Assembly: GCA_036306585.1 (NCBI GenBank)
Contig: JAXJZF010000005.1
Coordinates: forward strand, 186,001-250,000
DNA length: 64,000 bases
Reading direction: 5' to 3'
Origin: Aphodovivens sp036306585
GTDB lineage: Bacteria > Actinomycetota > Coriobacteriia > Coriobacteriales > Eggerthellaceae
Shown here: positions 8,314 through 15,886 of the stretch, in pieces
Numbering within the stretch: position 1 is the first letter of the stretch
How the letters are laid out: every line of letters begins with the position of its first letter
The notes under the pieces: generated by a model
The model's input: only the letters and a program-made list of their open reading frames with translations
The model's database searches: none
What the model was told of the DNA's origin: nothing
Program-made: the position numbers and the translations under genes

Positions 8314-9366
8314 ATGGCAAAAGGCAAGGCAAGAGGCGGCGCCGAGGCCGCAGCGAAGCGCGACGAGGAGCTCAGGCGGACCATGGAGCGCCTCGAGGAG
8401 GGCGTGAGGGGCGTCTTCGAGTCGGCAAGGTATCGCCGCTACCTTGCCGTCATGTCGCGATTCCACAGCTACAGCGCCAACAACTGCCTGCTCATCGCGA
8501 TGCAACGCCCGGACGCGACGCTGGTAGCGGGCTATCGGGCCTGGCAGGACAAGTTCGGCAGGCAGGTGAGGAAGGGCGAGCGCGGCATGAGAATCCTCAG
8601 CCCGGTCGTGGTCATGGTGAAAGGGGAGGGCGACGACGTCGGCGAAGCGCTTGACGGCAGCGCCGGAGATGGGCCCAGGCGCAGGCTCGCGGGCTTCCGC
8701 CTGGCCACCGTGTTCGACGTGAGCCAGACCGAGGGAAGGGAGCTGCCTGCCTTGGGGGTCGACGAGCTGACGGGCGGCGTCGCCCGGTACGAGGCCGCCA
8801 TGCGCGCCGTCTCGGAAGTCAGCAGGTACCCCGTTTCGTTCGAGGACATCCCGGGCGGCGCGAAGGGATTCTTCTCGAGGTCCGAGCCCAAGCGCATCGT
8901 GATCCAGAAGGGCATGTCCCAAGCGCAGACCCTCAAGACCGCCATCCACGAGCTCGCCCACAGCGTCATGCACGATTCCGGGTCGGAAGGGGAGGGGCCC
9001 GCCCTGCCGGGCCGTGCGACTCGCGAGGTCCAGGCCGAGAGCGTCGCCTTCATCGTCTCGAGCTGGCTTGGGCTCGACACCGGCGACTACAGCTTCGGGT
9101 ACGTGGCCGGGTGGAGCGAGGGCAAGGACCTCTCCGAGCTGAGGGCCTCGCTCGACGAGATACGCGGCGCTGCCCATGGCATCATCGGCAGCATGGAGCA
9201 GAAGATGGCCGAGAACCGTGAATCAGAAGGGCTCGAGCGCGTCCGCGCCCTCGAGCACAAGCCGGACGCAGCCTGCAGGAGCCTGTCCGAGCGCGCGGCC
9301 ATCGCAAGGAGGGCGTCCGCCCGCGACGACCACGCGCCGCGCCTCCCCGACAGGTCCGATAGGTGA
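8314..9366 (+). CDS. ArdC-type antirestriction protein (ssDNA-binding domain plus zincin)
   Basis: A 350-residue protein with an ArdC-like N-terminal ssDNA-binding domain (about residues 25-145; SRFHSYSANNCLLIAMQ and WQDKFGRQVRKGERG are typical) and an ImmA/IrrE-like metallopeptidase domain with HELAH (His212, Glu213, His216). Proteins of this family travel on conjugative elements and protect incoming single-stranded DNA from host restriction. A GAAAGG-type RBS precedes ATG 8314. The C-terminal 50 residues are Arg/Ala-rich and probably disordered. The gene is convergent with the leftward mobilization operon. Confidence 0.85.
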   Translation: MAKGKARGGAEAAAKRDEELRRTMERLEEGVRGVFESARYRRYLAVMSRFHSYSANNCLLIAMQRPDATLVAGYRAWQDKFGRQVRKGERGMRILSPVVVMVKGEGDDVGEALDGSAGDGPRRRLAGFRLATVFDVSQTEGRELPALGVDELTGGVARYEAAMRAVSEVSRYPVSFEDIPGGAKGFFSRSEPKRIVIQKGMSQAQTLKTAIHELAHSVMHDSGSEGEGPALPGRATREVQAESVAFIVSSWLGLDTGDYSFGYVAGWSEGKDLSELRASLDEIRGAAHGIIGSMEQKMAENRESEGLERVRALEHKPDAACRSLSERAAIARRASARDDHAPRLPDRSDR

Positions 9367-9488
9367 GCGCCGGGGCGCTGCACGCGATGACGTTAGCGGG
9401 CGTTCGCGCAGCGCCGCCTCACATGAACCATCTGAATACGGCTCGGAAGAGCCATGCGAGGAACGCCCCTGTGGCGACGATGGCCCGT

Positions 9489-10058
9489 TTAATCCATTTC
9501 ATCGAAACCTTCCTCCCCGCAATCTGCGCCGCCTGCCTGGGCCATTTCCTCGTCCTCGGCCTCCCTGAAGGCGGCAACCGGGTAGCCGAACAGCGGGCAT
9601 ATCTCGGCTTCGTCGCTGGCGAGCTCGGGGCGGGCCCGCTCCAGGTACCTGAACAGCGCGACGGCCTTGGCGTTGGTGCCGGCGCCCATGGGGCCCGAGT
9701 ACCACTTCATGCACGCCAGCTCGAACTTGGCGGCATCCACCAGGCACCCGCCCTGGGACCAGGTTAAGAGCCGGCCGTCCAGGGAAACGCTCTCGATGTC
9801 CGGCACCTCGCTGGAGTCGATGAGCTTGAGCCTGGGCCCGCGGATTCGGTCGGCACTCGCCGACGCCTCGTCGTCGCTCGGTGCCGATTCCTCCATATGG
9901 TGCTCGTAGACGACCAGGTGTTGCCCGTCTTCGCCTTCCTCCCAAACGACGTCGAACTCCGTGAGGATGTTCGCCCTGCCGAACACGGCGCCGCCGGTGA
10001 GGCTGTTGCTGTCGAAGCACTCGTGGTGGCCGTCTGAGTACGTCACCTCTAGAATCAT
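9489..10058 (-). CDS. Hypothetical protein at the end of the mobilization operon
   Basis: A 189-residue acidic protein that I do not recognise. It starts as a beta-rich domain (MILEVTYSDGHHECF) resembling small element proteins that measure or bind ligands. A Ser/Asp-rich linker and a second domain of about 100 residues, rich in aromatic residues, follow. The C-terminus is very acidic. The ATG at 10058 overlaps the relaxase stop by four bases (ATGA), so it is translationally coupled to the relaxase and probably helps DNA processing. No catalytic motif is visible. Confidence 0.7.
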   Translation of the reverse strand: MILEVTYSDGHHECFDSNSLTGGAVFGRANILTEFDVVWEEGEDGQHLVVYEHHMEESAPSDDEASASADRIRGPRLKLIDSSEVPDIESVSLDGRLLTWSQGGCLVDAAKFELACMKWYSGPMGAGTNAKAVALFRYLERARPELASDEAEICPLFGYPVAAFREAEDEEMAQAGGADCGEEGFDEMD

Positions 10059-11317
10059 CTCGCTCTCCTGTCCCTGTCGCTTCGCTGCTGCTCCTGCTGG
10101 ATCTGCCGCAGGCGAGCCGCCTGCTCGCCTGCGCGCGCGGAGGCGTCGGCGCGCTGTCTTTGCCAGGCGTACTGGTCCATGGCGGTTCGTGGTCTTGCTT
10201 TCGCCGCTTTGGCGGGCAGCAGCCTCAGTTCCTCGGTGGTCTCCTCTGCGTGGCGCAGCTCGCTCGCCGCCCTGTCGTCGCCCCTGCGCTCCATAGCTGC
10301 GATGCGGCTGCCGAAGTCGGCCATGCAGCGGATGCCGTACCTCGAGCAGAGCTCGAGCGCCGTCGCCATGTTCTCCAGCTGCGCGTAGTCCTTTACCTCG
10401 ACCGCCTTCGCTGCGATGGCCGCGATTTGACCGGGGTCGATCGCCGTGCTGCCCTTCAGGGCGCCTTCGACGGCCTTGCGCCCGTAGGCGAGGCCGAGGT
10501 TCTCCCCGCGGATCCTTTTCGACGGGTCTTCCGCCATCGAGTAGAGCCAATCCGAGCGGCCGCCCTTCCTTGAGGCTTCGCTGACGTCGACGCCCATCAA
10601 GCCGAGGATCTGCAGGTATTCGCCCGGCGTTTCCGCCGCCCTCTTCGCGATCGTTACGCGATTGCGGATGTCGGCCACCCACGAGTAGCCGCCCTTCCCG
10701 GCTATCTCGCGCTCGGCCCTCCTGACGTAGACGACCTGCCTGGTCTTCGGAGCCGCCCTGCCCTTCGCGGCCGACCGCCGCTTCTCTTCGTCTGAGACGC
10801 CGACGAAGAAGCTCAAGCCGCGTTCTTCGGCGAGCCGTTGAATCGAGGCCTGCATCTTCCGCGGGTCGGGGTTCTGGAATCGGTTTCCTGTGGCGAGGTT
10901 TGTGTTGTTAACCACCACGTGGGCGTGCATGACCTCGTTGGCGTTGTCGTCGTGGAACACGGCGGCGCACTCGTAGTCGTCCCAGTTCTCGCGGACCCAG
11001 GCCCTCGTCAGCTCCCGCAGCTGTGGGAGCGTCACCTTGTCTTTCGGGTCGGGGGAGACGATGAAGTGCATGTATGTTCGCGCGCGCTTGCCGCGCCATG
11101 GGGTGTCGTTGCCGTTGGCGATGCGGGTGAGGTCCATCTCGGCCGCCCAGTCGACGTCCTGCTTCAAATCGGGGTCGAGCTCCGCGTCTCGCTCCTCGTC
11201 CCACGAGAGGTTGTACAGGTCGACGGCCAGGGCGCGGCCGTCCTTCTGGAGGTAGTCGGAGACGCCGCGAACGCTGGTGTGCCCGGCTATGGGTTTTATA
11301 ACGGGCATGCTAGTCAC
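10055..11317 (-). CDS. Relaxase/mobilization nuclease (MobA/VirD2 type)
   Basis: A 420-residue relaxase that should nick one strand at oriT and pilot it to the recipient. The N-terminal half is the relaxase domain. A candidate catalytic Tyr lies in VSDYLQK near residue 22. The sequence RTYMHFIVSPDP is the usual core strand, and HAHVVVNNTN near residues 150-159 is the metal-binding histidine motif. The C-terminal part is helical, Arg/Ala/Gln-rich, and may contact DNA or the coupling protein. Start options are GTG 11317, overlapping the mobC stop, or ATG 11308; the latter would leave the protein starting MPVIKPI. The gene lies between mobC and the hypothetical 189-residue gene. Confidence 0.9.
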   Translation of the reverse strand: MTSMPVIKPIAGHTSVRGVSDYLQKDGRALAVDLYNLSWDEERDAELDPDLKQDVDWAAEMDLTRIANGNDTPWRGKRARTYMHFIVSPDPKDKVTLPQLRELTRAWVRENWDDYECAAVFHDDNANEVMHAHVVVNNTNLATGNRFQNPDPRKMQASIQRLAEERGLSFFVGVSDEEKRRSAAKGRAAPKTRQVVYVRRAEREIAGKGGYSWVADIRNRVTIAKRAAETPGEYLQILGLMGVDVSEASRKGGRSDWLYSMAEDPSKRIRGENLGLAYGRKAVEGALKGSTAIDPGQIAAIAAKAVEVKDYAQLENMATALELCSRYGIRCMADFGSRIAAMERRGDDRAASELRHAEETTEELRLLPAKAAKARPRTAMDQYAWQRQRADASARAGEQAARLRQIQQEQQRSDRDRRAR

Positions 11318-11714
11318 CGCTTACGATCGTGGAGCCGGCTATGTCCGTCAGCACGTACTCGATCACCTGGCGGCCCTGCTCGACTTCTTCGAGCTTCTCC
11401 TCGGCTTCTGACAGCATCTGGCCGAACGTGCCGTACTCAGGCGGGCTCCCTCTCCGGATGAACAGCGCGATGGTGTTCAAGGCTCGCACCGCCTGGTTGT
11501 AGTGCCGGCCCCACCGGATGAGCTCTGCGAGCATCTTGGCCATGGTCCGGTTGTCGATGACGTAGACGGCGCCTTTGCCGGAGGCGCTTGCCGGGATCCT
11601 GATGAGGGTCCGCAGGTATTCGGAGCGGGCCATGCCGGCGAGCTGCGCCGAGGCGGTGAGCCTGTCGAGGTCGTCGGATGTCATGCGGCAGCTGACCATT
11701 TTGGGGTAGTCCAT
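11310..11714 (-). CDS. mobC: Mobilization accessory protein MobC
   Basis: A 134-residue oriT-binding accessory protein. The N-terminal ribbon-helix-helix-like segment (VSCRMTSDDLDRLTASAQLAGMARSEYLR, split here only for description) and the following KMLAELIRWGRHYNQAVRALNTIA region match the MobC relaxosome family. ATG 11714 is chosen because GGGAGG stands eight bases upstream; the longer open frame upstream reads into low-complexity sequence. The stop overlaps the relaxase start. MobC would melt or mark the oriT region just upstream so that the relaxase can nick. Confidence 0.85.
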   Translation of the reverse strand: MDYPKMVSCRMTSDDLDRLTASAQLAGMARSEYLRTLIRIPASASGKGAVYVIDNRTMAKMLAELIRWGRHYNQAVRALNTIALFIRRGSPPEYGTFGQMLSEAEEKLEEVEQGRQVIEYVLTDIAGSTIVSGD

Positions 11715-11894
11715 GGACTTGCCTCCCTTCGTCGGTTGCGTGTCTCCAGGGGCGCGGGGAATCCCCCGCACGAGGGCTGCCGGCGCGCGGTCTCGGCGCG
11801 CCATGCCGCCCGTTTCGGCGGCGGCCCCGGCGGAATGCCGCGGGCGGGGAGGAGGTCGGAGACGCCGCCGCGGCGCTCCGCCGGAACCGCCGCC

Positions 11895-11937
11895 GCAAGC
11901 ACTATCCCGTATCTGTGATACGGGATAGGTAGCTTGC
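11895..11937. other. Candidate origin of transfer: long interrupted inverted repeat
   Basis: A perfect 12-bp inverted repeat (11902-11913 with 11917-11928, 3-nt spacer), flanked by outer 6-bp arms (gcaagc 11895-11900 and gcttgc 11932-11937). It lies about 180 bases upstream of mobC and the relaxase gene. Such repeats next to mobC are typical of oriT, and the arm contains ctatcccg, reminiscent of MOBP nick regions. It could instead be a ParB-related site or a terminator, but there is no T-tract. The role is inferred. Confidence 0.5.
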
Positions 11938-11949
11938 TAGCCCAAGGGG

Positions 11950-12034
11950 CCGGAACTCAGATTCCGGCCATTTGCCAGCGGGCTCAGAATGAGCCCGTGG
12001 TTCCGGTCCGTCTGCGGGCTCGTTTTGAGCCCGC
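11950..12034. repeat. Cluster of three further inverted repeats beside the candidate oriT
   Basis: Three hairpin-forming repeats follow one another: 11950-11955/11962-11967 (6 bp), 11979-11986/11990-11997 (8 bp, loop gaa, overlapping the parB stop) and 12014-12021/12027-12034 (8 bp, inside parB). Two share the core gggctc/gagccc, so they may be related protein-binding sites, for example for ParB or MobC. Confidence 0.5.
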
Positions 12035-12970
12035 GGCCTCAGCATCGCTGCGGGGTCGATCTGGGCCCGCGATCGCGCGCAGGTCGCGCACGCAGCGCTC
12101 GATCTCGTCGAGCTGGGAGGCGTCGACGGCGGCGTTCTCGTCGGCTGTGCCCGCCGCCTTTCGCAGGGCCTTGAGGGCCTTGGCGACGAGCTTGCCGACC
12201 GCCTCGGCCCCTGGCCCGCCGGCCTCGCGGATCAGCTTGGAGGTATCCGCCCTGCCGGCGTTCGCGGAGGACTTCTCCTTGTAGAGTCTCGCCTGGGCAT
12301 CGGGGTCCATGGCGGCGAGTGTGGCGATGTCGGTGTCCGAGAGGTTTCCCTCTATCGCCTCGGACCTCCAGTCCTCGGTGAGGCCCTGCTCGACCCTTCG
12401 CGCGGTCTGCTCCTGGCGCTTTATGGTGGCGGGGCTGACGTTGCGCCCCGTCTGGTTGCGGATGATCGCCGCCTTGAGCTCCGCGGTGCGGACGCCCTTC
12501 AGCTCCGGGTTCTCGGCGCGCATCCGCTCCACCTGGATGCCGAGCGCCTGCGTGGCCTTGGCCCGCTCGATGACGTTGAGCTCTCGGGTGAAGTAGTTCG
12601 CGGTGTGCAGGAGGGTGACCGCCTGATCGTCGCTGACGCCCTCGACGATGCGGCAGGGCATGCGCCCGAACGCAGGGTTGTCCTTGGCCAGCAGCGCGTA
12701 GGCCGCCTTGCGCCTGTGGCCAGACAGCATCTGGAAGCCGCCGTCTGGCTTCCGACGCACCATGGGGATGTCTGTGAGGCCGTCCTTCCTGATGGATTCC
12801 GCGAGGCTTTTGATGCCGTCCTCGTCCATGGAATAGGCGACGTTCGCCGGATGGTCCTCGATGGCCGCCACCTCGATCTCCTCGACGGGGAACCTCTGCT
12901 TCGCCTGCCTGTCCTCGTCGAGCACGCCCGCCAGGCTGAAGCGCTTGGCGATGTCGTCTACTCGTCCCAT
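11984..12970 (-). CDS. parB: ParB-family partition protein
   Basis: A 328-residue ParB/Spo0J-like protein that should bind centromere-like sites and stabilise the element in dividing cells. The N-terminal ParB nuclease-like domain (about residues 25-125) has the box MLSGHRRKAAY. The central HTH region (about 130-230) includes ELNVIERAKATQALG and NVSPATIKRQEQ. The C-terminal third is Ala-rich. The start is ATG 12970, overlapping the end of parA by 13 bases; the upstream open frame is the out-of-frame parA region. The stop lies inside the hairpin cluster near the candidate oriT. Confidence 0.9.
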   Translation of the reverse strand: MGRVDDIAKRFSLAGVLDEDRQAKQRFPVEEIEVAAIEDHPANVAYSMDEDGIKSLAESIRKDGLTDIPMVRRKPDGGFQMLSGHRRKAAYALLAKDNPAFGRMPCRIVEGVSDDQAVTLLHTANYFTRELNVIERAKATQALGIQVERMRAENPELKGVRTAELKAAIIRNQTGRNVSPATIKRQEQTARRVEQGLTEDWRSEAIEGNLSDTDIATLAAMDPDAQARLYKEKSSANAGRADTSKLIREAGGPGAEAVGKLVAKALKALRKAAGTADENAAVDASQLDEIERCVRDLRAIAGPDRPRSDAEAAGSKRARRRTGTTGSF

Positions 12971-13722
12971 AGCCCAAGCTCCCTTCCCAGGTTCTCGTAG
13001 TCGACGGCGGCGCGGTTGCCGGGCATGAACTCCACGATGGGCTTCCATTCCCAGCTGCCCTCCTTCACCTTGGCGGACTCGTGGATCACGGTGCGGAACT
13101 GCTGGTCGGGGAAGAAGCGGTCGAGGATCGCCTCGCCCACGGCCTCGGCGTTGGTCATCCTGCCGGGCACGCAGGTGCGCAGGATCCTCCAGCTGGGCAC
13201 GGGCAGGCGCAGCTTTGTGGCCACGAGCCGCAGCGAATCCACCACCGAGGCCGTGCCGCGCATGACGGTGGAGTCAAGCTTCACGGGGATGATGACGTCG
13301 CCTCGCCCGCTGGTGGCCACGTAGGCGCAGAGCACCAGCTGCTTGGCGCTGGGGGCGGTGTCGATGATCGCGACGTCGTATTCGCCTGCCGCGTCGTCCA
13401 GCGCGAATCGCAGCGACTGCTCGGCAAGCAGCAACTCGTTCTGGTTGATGAGCGCCAGCGTGGCCGGGATGACGCGCAGGTTGTCGGTTCCGCTGTCGTA
13501 GGCCATCTCGCTGACGGTCATGCCCTCGTAGAGCAGCCCGATGACGTTGGCCCCGTCCTCCGCCTGCTCGTAGAGGCCGAAGTAGTCCGTCGCCGACGCC
13601 TGGGGGTCCAGGTCGATCAGCAGCGTCCTCTTGTCGTGCCGCGCGCAGAGCGTGGCCAGGTTGACGGCGGTCGTGGTCTTGCCCACGCCGCCCTTGAAGT
13701 TGCTGACGGTGATAACTCTCAC
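12958..13722 (-). CDS. parA: ParA-family partition ATPase
   Basis: A 254-residue Soj/ParA ATPase with a deviant Walker A motif (KGGVGKTT, residues 10-17), LLIDLDPQASAT (Walker A' region) and VAIIDTAPS (Walker B). It should hydrolyse ATP to move ParB-DNA complexes and so segregate the element. GGAGGAAAACC stands before ATG 13722. The overlap with parB shows a parAB operon. Partition genes on a conjugative element fit either a plasmid or an ICE with an extrachromosomal stage. Confidence 0.95.
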   Translation of the reverse strand: MRVITVSNFKGGVGKTTTAVNLATLCARHDKRTLLIDLDPQASATDYFGLYEQAEDGANVIGLLYEGMTVSEMAYDSGTDNLRVIPATLALINQNELLLAEQSLRFALDDAAGEYDVAIIDTAPSAKQLVLCAYVATSGRGDVIIPVKLDSTVMRGTASVVDSLRLVATKLRLPVPSWRILRTCVPGRMTNAEAVGEAILDRFFPDQQFRTVIHESAKVKEGSWEWKPIVEFMPGNRAAVDYENLGRELGLWDE

Positions 13723-13853
13723 GGTTTTCCTCCTCCTTAGTCGGTTTCGTGCCCGCTGTGATACGGTCGGATGCTAGCAGCGGGGCGCGCGCCGCTGCCC
13801 GTCGGGTCGGCGGGCAGCGAAAGTGTCCAACGCGCCCCGGTTTCCCGGACCCG

Positions 13854-14081
13854 TCACGCGCCGGCCTCGGCCAGGGCCGGGATCGCCCTCGAGTTCGCCC
13901 TGGCGGCCAGGTATTGGCTCACTGCCTCCTCGAGGCTGCACTCGCCCGCGTAGCTGACCCTGGTCTTGATGCCCCTCGCGCCTGCCGCGCCGCCTCGCGC
14001 CGCGCCGGCGATCGCCGTGGCTCTTTCGCCCGACGGCTGCGCGATCGCTCTGGCTCCGTTTCCGGTGGCTGCTGTTCTCAT
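13854..14081 (-). CDS. Small hypothetical element protein
   Basis: A 75-residue protein. The first 35 residues are Ala/Gly-rich and probably flexible. The second half (IKTRVSYAGECSLEEAVSQYLAA, a strand followed by two helices) looks like a small ribbon-helix-helix or similar DNA-binding unit, though I cannot name it. The ATG at 14081 has AGGGAG ten bases upstream. It lies upstream of parA in the same direction and might be a partition or copy regulator. Confidence is moderate because in this GC-rich DNA short open frames are common. Confidence 0.5.
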   Translation of the reverse strand: MRTAATGNGARAIAQPSGERATAIAGAARGGAAGARGIKTRVSYAGECSLEEAVSQYLAARANSRAIPALAEAGA

Positions 14082-14632
14082 GCTGCGTCGCTCCCTTCTC
14101 TCTGCTCGATCCGGCCTTGCTCGGATGCAAGCCCGGCTTGCATCCGCTTGGATGCCGATCCGCGCGCGACGGCTCCGGCGGAGCCGGCTTCACGAAGGCG
14201 AGAGCCGCCATCTCCGCCAAACCCGGTTTCCGCAGGGCCCTTCCCCGGGTTTTGCGGGGATGTCGTGTGGGCGGCGCAGCCGGGGTCCTCGCGCGCGACA
14301 GCCCCGCGGCGCCTGAGCGCTGCGAGCCCGTCCGGCTCGGAGGACGTGCGTGGGATTCCCAAGGGGGCGTGCCCCTTGGGCGGGGCATGGGGCGCGCAGC
14401 CCCGTGCGCGATGCGGCTTCCGGGGTTTTTCAGCGGCTTTCCCGGCGGAGGGGCCAGGCGGCATCCCAGAGCCGGCGCAAGCGCGCTGGAAACCCGTGGC
14501 GGGAGGGGTGCAGGGGCCGGGGCTGCCTGGGAGCGCGAGGGTGGACCCTCGCAGCCGAGGCGCCGCCGCGGCTGGGGACGCGGAGGGGAAGGAGCCGCTG
14601 GCTGCGGCCCCTTCGGCCTCCGGAGTCGGCTG
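14082..14632. other. 551-bp gene-free stretch rich in short hairpins
   Basis: No ORF here looks like a real gene. The stretch holds several perfect short inverted repeats: 14122-14131/14137-14146 (10 bp, 5-nt loop), 14170-14177/14179-14186 (8 bp) and 14358-14366/14372-14380 (9 bp). Very high GC. It may carry control sites for the partition operon, but nothing specific is recognised. Confidence 0.4.
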
Positions 14633-15004
14633 CTATGCGAAGGACTCCGCGAGCGAGCCCAGCTTGTTGATGTGGTGCCTGAGCAGGGCCCTTCCGGCGT
14701 TGACGACGATCATGTCGATGCCGTCGAAGCGGACCGGGACGTCGCCCTCGGGGGTGTAGCCCTCCAGCCAAGTGGCTGCCAGCAGCTCGAACTGCTCGCG
14801 GGTGAGGTTTCCCTCGCTGAAGCCGCCCTCTTCGCGGTTGGCCGCGGTGACGTCGATGAAGACGATGGCGTCCTCGTCCATGGCCACCAGGTCCAGGCGG
14901 CCCGCCACGCTCTCGCAGCTCCAGTTCCGGTCCAAGACCTCGTAGCCCTTGCGCTCCACGAATCGGATGGCTGCTTCGACCGCGCGCTCGTGCAAGTTCT
15001 TCAT
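14633..15004 (-). CDS. YraN/UPF0102-like protein with altered nuclease motif
   Basis: A 123-residue protein related to the YraN (UPF0102) group of Holliday-junction-resolvase-like PD-(D/E)XK folds: helix with ERAVEAA, then GYEVLDRNW, then GRLDLVAMDEDAIVFIDVTA. Usual members read GEIDLIA...FVEVK. Here the Glu of the first motif is Arg and the ExK is DxT, so only the central Asp is kept and catalysis is doubtful. ATG 15004 sits nine bases after an excellent AGGAGG. It is divergent from the degenerate-recombinase operon that starts at 15368. Family assignment is by motif layout. Confidence 0.7.
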   Translation of the reverse strand: MKNLHERAVEAAIRFVERKGYEVLDRNWSCESVAGRLDLVAMDEDAIVFIDVTAANREEGGFSEGNLTREQFELLAATWLEGYTPEGDVPVRFDGIDMIVVNAGRALLRHHINKLGSLAESFA

Positions 15005-15367
15005 AAGTGACCTCCTGAGTCGTTTCTGGCCCGCCCCTTTGGCGTGCCTCGCGGCGCGTGGGCCGCATGGGCCCGCTGCCGTGCAAGGGGGAAAGGAGAA
15101 GCCGACGGCAGGAGGCGCCGTTGTCCGAAGCCCGCAGGGCGGTTTGTTTTCCCCGGCGTCCCAGGGGCGCTGGGGAAAAGAAATCGGAGAACGTCGACGG
15201 CCCTTGCGCGGTATGAGCGGGGGCGTGCGAGCGTGCGTGTTCGAGAGCACGGTGGCGGGTCGACGGCGACGGCGCGGGGTCGCGGGGCTTGCGTGCGCGG
15301 TTTCGGGGCGTGTTCGCTGTGCGCGGGGGCGTGGGGCTTAGAATGTACGCGAGCGGAAGGAGCGCGA
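15005..15367. promoter_or_regulatory. Divergent intergenic region between the YraN-like gene and the recombinase-like operon
   Basis: 363 bases with no supported gene. It contains an 8-bp inverted repeat at 15147-15154/15172-15179 (ttttcccc/ggggaaaa), and a TAGAAT box at 15339-15344 that could be the -10 of the rightward operon. No good -35 is seen. The repeat could be an operator for the HTH protein encoded next to it. Confidence 0.35.
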
Positions 15368-15874
15368 ATGAGGGTCGGTTACTGCAGGCCGCCAGCTGGC
15401 CATGGTCCGAATAAGCAACGGGAGGCGCTGGAGGCGGCTGGCTGCGAGCTCGTGGTGGACAGCGGCATCGCATCGCTGCTGGGGTCGGTCGATGCCGGCG
15501 ACGTTGTTGTGGTCGCGTCGCTCGGGGCTCTGGGCTCCACCTCCGCGTCCGCGGTGAGGGCGGCGCTCGAGATCGGGGCGAAGGCCGCCGAGCTGGTCGT
15601 CCTCGACCAGGGTATCGACACGTCAAAGGAGGAGCACGGGGCGTTCTTCCGGCATGCCGCCGCCATCATGGGGGTCGACGAGGGCCGGAAGGGTCCTCGG
15701 GCGAAGCCCGGGCATTCGGGCGGCAAGTCGAAGGTCGATCCCAGCGCCCTGGCCAACGCCATCGGCATGTACCAGAGCGGCGATTACAAGCTGTCCGAGA
15801 TCACCTCGGCCACCGGCATCAGCCGCAGCACGCTGTACCGCAACCTGCCGAAGGGCGGCGACGGCGACGGTTAG
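15368..15874 (+). CDS. Catalytically degenerate serine-recombinase-like protein with HTH
   Basis: A 168-residue protein with the length and layout of a small resolvase/invertase: an N-terminal catalytic-like domain (1-105), a linker, and a C-terminal HTH (about 135-160; LSEITSATGISRSTLYRNL). The N-terminus MRVGYCR keeps the first strand, but the residues that follow are Pro-Pro-Ala where the nucleophilic Ser should be (position 9). The usual DRLGR box reads GALGS, so both catalytic Arg are gone (Ala54, Ser57). It should therefore bind DNA without cutting, probably as a regulator of the operon it leads. GGAAGGAG stands six bases before ATG 15368. The next gene starts 12 bases after the stop. 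Confidence 0.8.
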   Translation: MRVGYCRPPAGHGPNKQREALEAAGCELVVDSGIASLLGSVDAGDVVVVASLGALGSTSASAVRAALEIGAKAAELVVLDQGIDTSKEEHGAFFRHAAAIMGVDEGRKGPRAKPGHSGGKSKVDPSALANAIGMYQSGDYKLSEITSATGISRSTLYRNLPKGGDGDG

Positions 15875-15886
15875 CTGCTCGGGGGC

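Noticed and set aside
6051..8384. A 777-codon minus-strand frame opposite the VaFE and sortase genes
   Set aside because: It runs opposite two convincing genes and has no recognisable domain.
12014..12034. Terminator of parB
   Set aside because: The hairpin lies inside the parB coding region and has no T-run on the transcript strand.
15368..15874. Site-specific integrase of the conjugative element
   Set aside because: Catalytic Ser and both key Arg are missing, and the protein is too small for a large serine integrase.
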